64,000 nt of DNA from Nonomuraea muscovyensis (GCF_014207745.1 NZ_JACHJB010000001.1:2852001-2916000); one strand, 5' to 3'; numbered from the stretch's first letter, positions 16,935-25,251 are shown. Notes: generated by a model not told the origin, from the letters alone. Made by a program: numbers and translations.

Positions 16935-17999
16935 ATGCGGGTTGTGCTGAAGGAATGCCTGTGGGAGTCGATGGGCGACGAGCTGCTCGTCCTCTTCGAC
17001 CCGCGCGAGGCGATCACTCTGGGGGATCCGGACGGCCAGGTGGCCGCCCTCTTCGCGGAGCTGCGCCGTGAGCCGCGCACCCCCGCGGAGCTGGCCCGCT
17101 CGCTCGGGGTGTCCGAGGCGGACATCGCCGGCGCGCTGGACGTGCTGGACTCGCTGAGCCTGCTGGAGTACGAGGAGCACCGCTGGCTGGGCGACCCCGA
17201 ACTGGACCGGCGCCACTTCTCCAATCTCGCCTTCTTCGGCACCTTCTCCGGCCTCGATCGGCCGCGGGCCGAGTACGTGCGCCGGTTGCGCGCGGCCCAC
17301 GTGCTGGTGCTCGGGGTGGGCGGTGGCGGCTCGTCGCTCGTGCAGTCGCTGGCGGGACTCGGCGTCGGCAGGCTGACGCTGGTCGACCGCGACGACGTCG
17401 AACCACGCAACTTCGCCAGGCAGTTCCTCTACCGGCACGCCGACATCGGCCGGTCCAAGGTGGACCGGGCGGCCGAGTGGGTGCGCGAGTACGACCCGTC
17501 CATCGAGGTCCGCGCCGTCGACCGCTGGATCACCGGTCCCGACGATCTCAAGGACCTCCTCGACGGGGTCGATCTCATAGCGGGCGGGCTGGACGGTGAC
17601 CCCGAGGCGCACCTGTGGGTCAACGAGGCGGCCGTCCGCGCGGGCGTGCCGATCGTGGTGGGCGGCATGACGCGCTCCCAGGTGATGTACTACTCCGTCG
17701 ATCCGGGCAAGAGCGCCTGCGTGCGGTGCGACTGGGAGAACCGCGCCGGCCTCGAGGACGCGTCCGCCGAGGGTTTCTTCGAGCGCAACAGGGCGGCCAT
17801 CACGGTCACGAACACGCTGATCGGCCCGCTGGCCATGCAGATCGGCTCGCTCGTGGCGTACGAGGCGCTGCGCTACCTCACGGGCTTCGAGCCGCCGGTC
17901 GCGGCCGGCTGCTTCGTCAAACTCGACCTGCGCGCCGGCCTGCAGCCGGAGCGCCAGCCCTTCGCCACCACGCCCGACTGCCCCGTGTGCGGATCGTGA
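16935..17999 (+). CDS. ThiF/E1-like adenylyltransferase with N-terminal RRE domain (MccB-like)
   Basis: Predicted 354-residue enzyme. Residues 1-80 resemble a PqqD-like/RRE winged helix (peptide clamp); residues about 108-345 form an E1-like domain with the nucleotide loop GVGGGGSS (117-124), the acidic DRDDVEPRNFARQF stretch (141-154) and SKVDRA. Cys252/Cys255 and Cys349/Cys352 form the usual structural zinc tetrad. E1-like enzymes adenylate a peptide C-terminus or carboxylate; MccB and ocin-ThiF proteins use an RRE-like part to hold the precursor. GGTGAGGAG 5 nt before the ATG is a strong ribosome site. It follows the 19-residue peptide by 58 nt. No YcaO gene is near, which favours an MccB- or PaaA-type reaction over azoline formation. 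Confidence 0.85.
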   Translation: MRVVLKECLWESMGDELLVLFDPREAITLGDPDGQVAALFAELRREPRTPAELARSLGVSEADIAGALDVLDSLSLLEYEEHRWLGDPELDRRHFSNLAFFGTFSGLDRPRAEYVRRLRAAHVLVLGVGGGGSSLVQSLAGLGVGRLTLVDRDDVEPRNFARQFLYRHADIGRSKVDRAAEWVREYDPSIEVRAVDRWITGPDDLKDLLDGVDLIAGGLDGDPEAHLWVNEAAVRAGVPIVVGGMTRSQVMYYSVDPGKSACVRCDWENRAGLEDASAEGFFERNRAAITVTNTLIGPLAMQIGSLVAYEALRYLTGFEPPVAAGCFVKLDLRAGLQPERQPFATTPDCPVCGS

Positions 18000-18009
18000 C
18001 GGGCGGATC

Positions 18010-19191
18010 GTGACGGTACGGCTGCGCCCCCTGAGCCTGGTGGACGAGGGCGACGAGGTGCTCCTCGGCGACCCGGCGACGGGCACGTTCATCGCCATCC
18101 CACCGGTCGGCGGCGTGGTGATCGCCGCTCTGCGGGACGGCGCCGACATGGCGGAGACGGCCAGGAGGGCCGAGGAGTACGCCGGAGAGCCCGTCGACGT
18201 GCCCGCGTTCGTGGAGGCGCTGCGTGAGCTGGGATTCGTCGACGACGGAGAACGCGCTCCCGTGCCGACCGCACCGGTCCAGGGCAGGCGCTGGCTGTTC
18301 GGCGTCCGGCGGGAATGGGCCGCACCGCTGTTCGGCCGGGCCGCCTGGACCGTGTACGGGCTCGCCGCCGCCTTCGACCTGGGTGTGCTGATCCTCGTCC
18401 CCGGGTTGCGGCCCGACCCGGGGCGCGATGTCTTCTTCGCCGACGTGGGGCTCAGCGCCGTCCTGCTCTACCCGATGTTCCTCGCCGTGGCGGCGCTGCA
18501 CGAATGCTGGCACTGGCTGGCGGCTCGCGCGCTCGGGATCCCGGCCCGGTTCGGCGTGGACCGGCGGATGGTGTTCGTGGTCTTCGAGACCGATCTGTCG
18601 CAGTTGTGGTCCGTACCCAGACGCCGGCGGTACGGCCCGCTCCTGGCCGGGCTCGCGCTCGACTCGCTGCTGCTGGGGATCACCTTCGCGCTGCGGCTGA
18701 CGACGGATGTGCCCGTCCTGGCGGCGCTGACGTACGTGCTGGTCTTCCAGATCGCCTGGCAGTGCATGATCTTCCTGCGGACCGATCTCTACGGGGTGCT
18801 GATCACCTGGCTGGGCTGCAAGGATCTGTGGCGCGTGCAGTCGCTGCTCCGCAGGCGGGCCTTCGGGCGGTTCGGCGCCGCCGTCGGCAGGTTCGGCACC
18901 GGCTTGCGAGAACTCAGCGCCGCGGAGGCGGCCGAGCTGGCCGCCGCCGACCCGCGTGACCTGCGGGCGGGGCGCTGGTTCCGCTGGCTCTGGCTGGCCG
19001 GGGTGCTCGTGGTCGCGACCTGGATCGGCCTCTTCACTCTGCCGGTGCTCGCAGGGCTCTGGCAATGGGCCGCCGCGGGGCTGGCCGCCGGACCGGGCTC
19101 GTGGCGATTCTGGTACGCGCTCGGCTGCCTCGCGATCGTGCTGGCACCATGGGCGACCGCGGCCTGGCTGGCCGTACGGGAGCGTCGATGA
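18010..19191 (+). CDS. M50-type membrane metalloprotease with N-terminal PqqD-like domain
   Basis: Predicted 393-residue protein. Residues 1-78 match the PqqD-like pattern (LVDEGDEVLLGDPATGTFIA, then a helix ending LRELGFVDDG). The rest holds about six membrane helices with the zinc site HECWH (164-168); Asp218 in the next helix and the TDLYGVL segment (Asp259) are candidate further ligands, as in site-2-protease-like peptide zinc metalloproteases of RiPP clusters. The GTG start at 18010 lies 10 nt after the ThiF-like stop, so the genes are cotranscribed. Likely role: intramembrane cleavage or processing, perhaps coupled to export, of the modified 19-residue peptide (inference). Confidence 0.8.
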   Translation: MTVRLRPLSLVDEGDEVLLGDPATGTFIAIPPVGGVVIAALRDGADMAETARRAEEYAGEPVDVPAFVEALRELGFVDDGERAPVPTAPVQGRRWLFGVRREWAAPLFGRAAWTVYGLAAAFDLGVLILVPGLRPDPGRDVFFADVGLSAVLLYPMFLAVAALHECWHWLAARALGIPARFGVDRRMVFVVFETDLSQLWSVPRRRRYGPLLAGLALDSLLLGITFALRLTTDVPVLAALTYVLVFQIAWQCMIFLRTDLYGVLITWLGCKDLWRVQSLLRRRAFGRFGAAVGRFGTGLRELSAAEAAELAAADPRDLRAGRWFRWLWLAGVLVVATWIGLFTLPVLAGLWQWAAAGLAAGPGSWRFWYALGCLAIVLAPWATAAWLAVRERR

Positions 19192-19911
19192 GGTGAAAGC
19201 CGTTCTCGGACAACCGTGACGCTCACGCTGTCGGTGCAGCGGTTTGACGGACCATTGTGAATCGCCCGGTGGCGACGTGGCCATTGTCCGTCCCTTTGAT
19301 CTGTGACTTCTACGGCCGCGTGGAAAGTCGGTCGTCGGTACGCCTCGCACAGGGACCTCTTACATCGAGGTTCAGCCGCCTCACGGATTAGGCCCGGACG
19401 CGCCGTTCTATGACGATGGACGCCCCGTGTTCCGCGAACACGTGCCGGCGCGCCTCGGTAATGGCAGGCGGCTCTCCGATCAGTAGACGGAGGTGATCGA
19501 AGACGAAATCCGGACGTCTATCGACGAGTGCTTCTCGCCGGGTGAGGCGGTGTCGTCCCCGCATGTTCGTCGGCGCAGTTCCGGTGCTCCCGGCGAGCTT
19601 CTTCCTCTTTCTCGTCTCGGGTCTACCCGAGTTTTCGTCGTACGTACACTGCTCATTGCTCACGGCCCGCCCATTGCACGCCTTCCTCAAAGTCGCCGTG
19701 CCTGCTCGCCTCCTGTTCCGTGACGCCTGGGTCGCTGGGTGGGACGGTGGCGGACTCGCCGTATTCGCTGGTCAGGGGCCGAACCGACAACGCCGATGGG
19801 AAGGGGAGACAAAAAGCCCAAGGGCGAGATGCCTGGGGGCTCTTTCAGACCATGGCTACAGCGGTCGCGCGGTAAGCCGCAGCGTCACATCGTCACCTTG
19901 GCGTCGCGACT
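19192..19911. other. 720-bp stretch without a convincing gene
   Basis: No frame has both a ribosome site and plausible protein sequence. A minus-strand frame at 19388-19690 ends in a helix-rich stretch (FVFDHLRLLIGEPPAITEAR) that could be the tail of a decayed gene. Base composition is less GC-rich than the surroundings. It may hold 3' remains of the peptide cassette or a small degraded insertion; I found no terminal repeats. Confidence 0.3.
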
Positions 19912-20217
19912 TCAGCAGATTTCGGTTCTCTGATAGACAGCGGGAGGGGTGGACTCGTACCTCCTCGTCTGGCCCTCCGAAAGCAGCTTGCAGGTGCTGT
20001 CGGGCCCGTACTTCCACACCGCCTTGACCTTGTACCCCCAGGCGCAGTTGTTCTTTACCTTGACCCAGGGGTTTCCCGTTATCGTCCTGCCCCCGTCCAC
20101 CTTCGTGAAGCAGCTCACAGTCTGTGCGGTCTGCGCATTTGCGCTGCCTGCTCCAGAAACCAGCAGGAGTGCGGCACCCGAGGCCACGGCCCACGCCTTG
20201 AAGCCTGCTTTCTTCAT
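19912..20217 (-). CDS. Secreted small protein, tendamistat-like
   Basis: Predicted 101-residue exported protein. The ATG at 20217 is preceded by GGGGAGC; the signal peptide runs MKKAGFKAWAVASGAALLLV to ANA near residue 27. The mature part has four Cys in a C-x17-C-x17-C...C arrangement: VSCF, NNCAWGYKVKAVWKYGPDSTC and a terminal TEIC. The order and spacing resemble the alpha-amylase inhibitor tendamistat (NGC...VKVVYED...LC...GQ), but the inhibitory Trp-Arg-Tyr triplet is absent. A related beta-sandwich with another or lost function is likely. Lower GC content than its neighbours. Confidence 0.7.
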   Translation of the reverse strand: MKKAGFKAWAVASGAALLLVSGAGSANAQTAQTVSCFTKVDGGRTITGNPWVKVKNNCAWGYKVKAVWKYGPDSTCKLLSEGQTRRYESTPPAVYQRTEIC

Positions 20218-20376
20218 ACTGAAGCTCCCCGATTTGTAGATCGTTTGCGTTCCGGACAAGGGTACGGGAAGGCACGGTAAACCGCTACGGAGATCACCTA
20301 AAACGCCATGTGACGCGCCACTCCGTTAAGCCCGCAGGTCAGGCCTGTATTTGACGGCCACGAATGCGCGGGTCGC

Positions 20377-21684
20377 TCACCCGCGCGTGATGGACAGGTG
20401 CATGTCGGTGTAGTCGAAGGTGATGGCGTACGGCTTGAAGAACTCGTGGGTGAAGTTGGCGATCAGGTCGAAGCCGAACGGGACGGACTGGCCCGGGCCC
20501 GGGAATCCGGGGAAGACCTTCTCGACCGCGTGGCCGCGGATGTCGCGCCTGACCGCTCTGCCGAGGCTGATCCGCTCGGCCGTGATCGGATAGAGCTTGT
20601 TGCCGGCATGTTCGATCGGGTGGTCGTAGTCCACCGTCATGCCCACCCGTTCGGCGATCTCCACCGTCGTGTCGAGGCCCTTGCCGATGCCGCCGGTGTC
20701 GACGGTGACCATCCGTGGCCCGTAGTCGCCGAGGCTGCCCAGCGTGCAGGGGTAGTGGTCGCCGGCCAGCCACAGCGGCAGCCGGCCGGCGGCGTGCGTC
20801 CGGGGCGCGGCCTTGGTCTTGCGCCGCAGTGTCAGGGCCCGGCCGGCGTAGTTCATGGTGGTCAGGAAGTGGTAGAAGATCGTCGTGCCGAAGGCGCCCG
20901 CCGCCGGTGTCCCGTCGGGGAGGGGCGGCCGCTTCGCGTCGCTCCATTGCACGGGAATGTTGCGGATCTCGATGTTCCCGATCTTGAACGAGTTCAGGAC
21001 GCCCAGCCATATGGTGATCGGCTGGTTGTTGGCGACGCCTCCGGACATGCTGGTCACCGCGCGCAGCCCCGCCTTCTCGGCGGCCTCCTTCGACAGGTCG
21101 AGCGTCGCGTAGGTGTCGAGCCAGAACTTCTCGGGTTCGCCGCCGTTCAGGACGGCCTCCACGGCGGGTACGGGATCCAGGGTGACGAAGGGAACGTGTG
21201 TGCTCTGCGGCCCGTGGATCTGCCACGGCGTTCCGCTGATGTGGGAGTAGAGCTCGGCGAGGGTCTTGTCGCGGGGCCGTTCGGTGCTCTTCAGCAGCGG
21301 GACGGCACGGGCGAACTGGTCTTGCCGGACGTAGGACTCGGCCAGCCGCTGCGTCGAGGCGGCGTCGCCGGGTCGCAGGGCGAGCGCCTTGGACAGGCGC
21401 TTCTCCGTGTCGGCGAAGCGGTTGGACAGCAGGGCGATGTAGCCGGCCTGGGCCCAGGCGTGCGCGTCACGCGGGTCCCTGCGGAGGAGACGGCGGTAGC
21501 CGCGTTCGGCCGCGGCGAACCTGCCCTGCTTGAACAACTGGTCGGGGTCGTCGTCCGCGGCGGTGGAGGCCGCGCTGGGGGAGGACTCCAGCAGGGGAAG
21601 GATCGCGCTCGCGGCCACGGTCAGGCCCGTCCGCCGCAGGAACGCGCGCCGGTCGGGGGCATGGAGATCGTCTTGAGCGGTCAT
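20377..21684 (-). CDS. Exported TPR / retropepsin-like aspartic protease-fold protein
   Basis: Predicted 435-residue exported protein. A twin-arginine type signal (RRAFLRRTGLTVAAS) is followed by TPR helices (about residues 45-150), then a retropepsin-like region (about 170-430) of two lobes. The second lobe has VDTGG; the first lobe reads WLDTYATLDLS, where the catalytic DTG is DTY. A final FDYTDMHLSI strand is typical of the fold. GAGGAG lies 5 nt before the ATG at 21684. It is either an unusual aspartyl protease or an inactive binding relative. Divergent from the M23 gene. Confidence 0.75.
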   Translation of the reverse strand: MTAQDDLHAPDRRAFLRRTGLTVAASAILPLLESSPSAASTAADDDPDQLFKQGRFAAAERGYRRLLRRDPRDAHAWAQAGYIALLSNRFADTEKRLSKALALRPGDAASTQRLAESYVRQDQFARAVPLLKSTERPRDKTLAELYSHISGTPWQIHGPQSTHVPFVTLDPVPAVEAVLNGGEPEKFWLDTYATLDLSKEAAEKAGLRAVTSMSGGVANNQPITIWLGVLNSFKIGNIEIRNIPVQWSDAKRPPLPDGTPAAGAFGTTIFYHFLTTMNYAGRALTLRRKTKAAPRTHAAGRLPLWLAGDHYPCTLGSLGDYGPRMVTVDTGGIGKGLDTTVEIAERVGMTVDYDHPIEHAGNKLYPITAERISLGRAVRRDIRGHAVEKVFPGFPGPGQSVPFGFDLIANFTHEFFKPYAITFDYTDMHLSITRG

Positions 21685-22076
21685 GCCGGGGCTCCTCACG
21701 TCGTGCTCGCGATGTCGCGCCGCCGCGGTGATCACGGCAGACGTGAGGGCAGCCAACACGAGGGCGTGTTTCTCCGGCGTTTACCCGCTCCCGCGGGCTT
21801 CGGCCCCGGCCGCGACGGGGTGGTGGGCGAGCCGGAAAATTTCACGCCATCAGGGATTGATGAAGAGAACTTTCGGAGATATGTTCACGATCAATCCGCC
21901 CTCCCCCTGGGCGGTGAGATGTCGAAACGCTTCCTGGCGGCACTCTCCCCTCCCTCCTCTCCGCCGAGTTCGATCACCATGCCGTCGACGTTCGCCGTCG
22001 CCACGGGCTCCTCGACATCGAAGGAACTGGGCACCCAGCCGTATCCCTCATACACCCCCCGTTCAAAGAGGTGAGC
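21685..22076. other. Intergenic region with 44-bp imperfect inverted repeat
   Basis: Divergent promoter region between the retropepsin-like and M23 genes. GGATTGAT (21854-21861) and ATCAATCC (21890-21897) are perfect 8-bp arms, extended inward by GAGAAC/GTTCAC. The stretch around it (21830-21900) is AT-rich for this genome. No protein or known riboswitch pattern was seen; an operator is possible. Confidence 0.35.
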
Positions 22077-22973
22077 ATGCCCACAACCAGCAGGCCGGTC
22101 CGGCCGATGAGCCTCAGATCCGCGACTCTCGCCCTGGTGGTCGCCCTCGCGGCGGCGCTGCTTCCCCAGGCGGCCTCGGCGCAGGACGTCGGCGTCCTGG
22201 CCGCCCACAAGAGCCCGTTCAACTGCGGGAAGACCTTCAACGCCAACAACTGGTACCCCGGCCACAGCCCCTCGGGTTCCATCGACTGGCAGGACTACGG
22301 CGGCGACGACATCAACGGTGAGACCGTGCGCGCCACCGCTTCGGGCACCGCGTACTTCTACGACCGGGGAAGCACGAGCTACGGCAAGTGGGTGGAGATC
22401 CGTCACGGTGACGGCACCACGACCCGCTATGCCCACCTCGCGACGATGGTGAGGTCGGCCGGCGGCTCGATGAGCGTCAGCCAGGGCACCGCGATCGGCA
22501 CCGTCGGCTCGACGGGCGGCTCCACCGCTCCGCACCTGCACTACGAGCAGCGGACCTCCGGCGGTGCGGTGGACACCAGCCCCACCGTGGACGGCGTGAC
22601 CGTGTCCCTGGGCCAGAAGAAGGCCATCACCAGCACCAACGCGTGCGGCGGCAACCCCTACACCCCTGAGGAGGTCTGTGGCAGCGGCTACGGGGTCATC
22701 GACTCGGCCGGCCTCACCGGCGGCCGCACGTACCTGCTCTACAACTCGGGTAACGGCAACAACTGCGTCGTGACGCTGAAGACGACGAACCTCGGCTCGC
22801 CGTCGGCGGTGTCGGCCTTCCTGGAGCCGCAGGGGCAGAGCAGGACGACCGACTCGGGCAGCTACGCCTACTACGCGGGGCCCGTCCAGCGCTCCGCGGC
22901 CGGACAGTGCGTCAAGTGGGGCGGCTCGGTCGGCAGCAGCTCGTACACCAGCCCCTTCGAACACTGCGGCTGA
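22077..22973 (+). CDS. Secreted M23-family peptidase
   Basis: Predicted 298-residue exported protein. The signal peptide (about 1-35) ends at ASA-QD. The peptidase core (about 40-180) carries the lysostaphin-type metal site: GHSPSGSIDWQDYGGDD with an early His/Asp, and HLHYE (HxH) further on. M23 enzymes cut peptidoglycan cross-bridges or stems. The C-terminal part (about 200-298) has Cys pairs and Gly/Ser-rich beta sequence, perhaps wall binding. The ATG at 22077 has AAAGAGG 6 nt upstream; a GTG at 22071 is less likely. Confidence 0.85.
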   Translation: MPTTSRPVRPMSLRSATLALVVALAAALLPQAASAQDVGVLAAHKSPFNCGKTFNANNWYPGHSPSGSIDWQDYGGDDINGETVRATASGTAYFYDRGSTSYGKWVEIRHGDGTTTRYAHLATMVRSAGGSMSVSQGTAIGTVGSTGGSTAPHLHYEQRTSGGAVDTSPTVDGVTVSLGQKKAITSTNACGGNPYTPEEVCGSGYGVIDSAGLTGGRTYLLYNSGNGNNCVVTLKTTNLGSPSAVSAFLEPQGQSRTTDSGSYAYYAGPVQRSAAGQCVKWGGSVGSSSYTSPFEHCG

Positions 22974-22984
22974 CGTGATGGTCG

Positions 22985-23014
22985 GTCGTTGAGGGAGCGT
23001 GTCCCTCCAACGAC
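22985..23014 (+). terminator. Hairpin after M23 gene
   Basis: Arms GTCGTTGAGGGA (22985-22996) and TCCCTCCAACGAC (23002-23014) with a 5-nt loop and one bulged base, 11 nt after the stop codon. Confidence 0.5.
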
Positions 23015-23036
23015 GTCCGTCTCGGCCGCACACGGT

Positions 23037-23075
23037 GTCAAAGGCCACTTTCCGGCATGGGAGGTGGCCTTTGAC
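23037..23075 (+). terminator. Second hairpin, perfect 12-bp stem
   Basis: Arms GTCAAAGGCCAC (23037-23048) and GTGGCCTTTGAC (23064-23075), 15-nt loop. Tandem with the hairpin at 22985. No clear T-run, but such strong stems act as actinobacterial terminators. Confidence 0.5.
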
Positions 23076-23124
23076 GTCACAAGGTGACATCCCCGTTCTC
23101 GCGGGCACATCGTCCGGCGCTGCG

Positions 23125-23130
23125 TACCAT
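23125..23130 (+). promoter_or_regulatory. -10 box, leaderless promoter of FtsX-type gene
   Basis: TACCAT, then 6 nt, then the ATG at 23137; no ribosome binding site. Confidence 0.5.
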
Positions 23131-23136
23131 CTGTCC

Positions 23137-24585
23137 ATGTCCGACACGATCTTCGCCGTGGGTGAGGCGACGCTGCTCGTCATGTTCCTGGGCGTTCCAG
23201 CGGCATTCGTGTGCGGCTCGGTACTGCTCGCGGCCTGTTCGGGCCCACCCGGCCGGAGTACGCGCGGGTATCGGCACCACCTGGTGCGGGGAGCGGTTCC
23301 GGCGGCGATCGGCGGTGTCGCGTTGGCGTTCGGCGCGTGGTCCACTCACGAAGACGCCTCCTACGACGGCTTCGGCTTCTTCGCGATCACCCTGGCGGCT
23401 CTACTGGGTGGGCACCTGGTTCTCCTCGGTCTGGGCCCGCTGACCTCCTGGATACTGGAGGTTCTCGGGCGGCGGACCGGGCGGCTGCCGCTGCCGATGC
23501 GCCTGGCGGTGCGCGACCTGGCCGACGATCGTGCCCGGACCGCTCCCGCGCTGGCCACGACGACGAACGCGACGGCACTCGCGATCGCGGTCATGATCTG
23601 CGCAGTCGCCCTGACCGCGCAGCACAGGGCGGAGTACCACCCTCGGGCCCGGTCCGGCGCCCTTGTGGTGAACACCTTCACGGCGGAGGACGCGGCGGCC
23701 GTGTGGGCGGCAGTCCGGCGTGGGCTATCGGGAGCGCCGGTCGCCCAGAGCTTCCGGCAGCGCGAATACGGAATCTTCCGTCCGGACGTCGAGAACGTGG
23801 ACCTGCCGGATCTGGAGCAGGTCCATCCGGCTGAGATCATCGGTGACCGGGCACTGCTCCGCTACCTCACGGGCGACCCGTCGACCCCCTACGACGAGGG
23901 CACGGCCGTGGTGGTCACGTCCGACCACGTGGCCGTCGACAAGGTGACGATCGAGTACGACCTCTCCGAGCACGGCGGGCCGTCGGCGACCAAGACCATC
24001 CCGGCGATCGCCGCCGCACCCGCCGCTCCGCACACGCAGGGCATCTTCCTCCCCGCGAAGGTCGTCCGCGATCTGGGCTACCACCTGGAGCCCGAGGAGC
24101 TGATCATCGACCCTTCCCTTCACCGGACCTCGGAGAGCGAGCGGGAGCGGCTCGAGGACGATCTGGACGACGTCGCGGACGTCTACCTGGAGCAGGGGTT
24201 CCAGCCTCCGACCGGCTGGCGGGTGTTCGTCGGGGCGGCCCTGGCCGTTGCCCTCGCCGGCGCGGTGGCCGCCACCGGCGGGACGGCCGCCGGCGGCCGG
24301 GCGGGACGGGTGCTGCTCCGGGTCCGCGGCGGCTCGACCGCGAGCCTGCGGTGGTTCGCCGCGAGCCGTGCCGGACTCGGCGCCGCCTGCGGAACGGTGC
24401 TGGGCGCGGTGGCCGGGTGCGCCGTCGGCCTGTCGCTGGCGTGGCCGCTGACGGCCGCCACCGGTGACTGGGAGGTGGTGCCGAGGGCGGGCTTCGACAC
24501 CCCGTGGACGACGATCGCCGCCCTGGCTTGCGGACTGCCGGTGCTCGTCGCGATCTTCGCCGGCCTCTCCGTACGCCGCCGGTAG
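23137..24585 (+). CDS. Orphan FtsX-like permease
   Basis: Predicted 482-residue membrane protein. The ATG at 23137 follows a leaderless -10 box. An FtsX-type motif, MRLAVRDLADDRARTAPALA (about 129-148), precedes a long helix; similar proteins have this in the MacB/LolCE-like permease half of an ABC exporter. A large extracytoplasmic segment (about 170-385) and a C-terminal helix group with GGSTASLRWFAASRAGLG follow. No ATPase gene is adjacent, so a partner must be elsewhere or the protein acts alone. Substrate unknown. Confidence 0.72.
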   Translation: MSDTIFAVGEATLLVMFLGVPAAFVCGSVLLAACSGPPGRSTRGYRHHLVRGAVPAAIGGVALAFGAWSTHEDASYDGFGFFAITLAALLGGHLVLLGLGPLTSWILEVLGRRTGRLPLPMRLAVRDLADDRARTAPALATTTNATALAIAVMICAVALTAQHRAEYHPRARSGALVVNTFTAEDAAAVWAAVRRGLSGAPVAQSFRQREYGIFRPDVENVDLPDLEQVHPAEIIGDRALLRYLTGDPSTPYDEGTAVVVTSDHVAVDKVTIEYDLSEHGGPSATKTIPAIAAAPAAPHTQGIFLPAKVVRDLGYHLEPEELIIDPSLHRTSESERERLEDDLDDVADVYLEQGFQPPTGWRVFVGAALAVALAGAVAATGGTAAGGRAGRVLLRVRGGSTASLRWFAASRAGLGAACGTVLGAVAGCAVGLSLAWPLTAATGDWEVVPRAGFDTPWTTIAALACGLPVLVAIFAGLSVRRR

Positions 24586-24615
24586 GCGCAGGCGAGCCCG
24601 GTGCGGCCCCGGCGC

Positions 24616-25155
24616 CTACTCCCCGGTGAGACCGTCCACCGACTCCCTGATGAGGTCGGCGTGGCCGTTGTGCCGGGCGTACTCCTCGATCATGTGCACC
24701 AGGATCCAGCGCAGGCTGGGCGCCTGGCCGTCGGGCCAGCCGCGCCGGGCCGGCCGGTCCAGGCCGCCTTCGGCCAGCGCCTCCACGACCAGGGAGCGCG
24801 AGCGGGCCACGGCGTCCTGCCAGAGCGTGCGCAGTCGCTCGGGGGAGTCGTCGGCTGCCGAGTGCCAGTCCCAGTCGGGGTCGGCCTTCCAGTCCACCGT
24901 GTCCCACGGGGGCTGCCGGTCGCGCCCGTGCAGCCACTCGGAGAACCAGGACTCCTCGACGAAGGCCAGGTGCTTGAGCATCCCGCCCAGGGTCATCGAC
25001 GAGGCGCCGACGGTCGCGCGCAGGCCCGCCGTGTCCAGTCCGGCGCACTTCCACTCGAGGGTCGCGCGCTGGTACTCCAGGAAGCCCAGGAGGGTCGCGG
25101 TCTCGTCGGCGGCGAACGGGGGTTCGGGGCGGCCTTGTTCGTCCAGGTGTGTCAT
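24616..25155 (-). CDS. DinB-like / DUF664 protein
   Basis: Predicted 179-residue soluble protein of the DinB/DUF664 four-helix fold. Putative metal-site His residues lie in LKHLAFVEESW (about 65), in the central WDTVDW-containing helix region, and in HMIEEYARHNGHADLIRESVDG near the C-terminus. Members include mycothiol-dependent enzymes and uncharacterised metal proteins. The ATG at 25155 follows a leaderless -10 box. Convergent with the FtsX-type gene. Confidence 0.8.
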   Translation of the reverse strand: MTHLDEQGRPEPPFAADETATLLGFLEYQRATLEWKCAGLDTAGLRATVGASSMTLGGMLKHLAFVEESWFSEWLHGRDRQPPWDTVDWKADPDWDWHSAADDSPERLRTLWQDAVARSRSLVVEALAEGGLDRPARRGWPDGQAPSLRWILVHMIEEYARHNGHADLIRESVDGLTGE

Positions 25156-25163
25156 GGGCGGGG

Positions 25164-25169
25164 AGTCTA
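25164..25169 (-). promoter_or_regulatory. -10 box, leaderless promoter of DinB-like gene
   Basis: TAGACT on the minus strand, 8 nt before the ATG at 25155. Confidence 0.5.
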
Positions 25170-25251
25170 GGTCCGGGAAGCGGGCGCCGTGCGGGTTTCG
25201 TGGCATCCGCGAGCCTGACGCCGCCGGCGGATTGCTGGTATGGGTGGAAGC

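Noticed and set aside
19388..19690. 100-residue minus-strand ORF
   Set aside because: No ribosome site, mixed composition and only a short plausible helix; kept only as a possible gene remnant.
21898..22076. c-di-AMP (ydaO-type) riboswitch upstream of the M23 gene
   Set aside because: Such riboswitches are common before wall hydrolases, but the conserved core sequences were not visible here.
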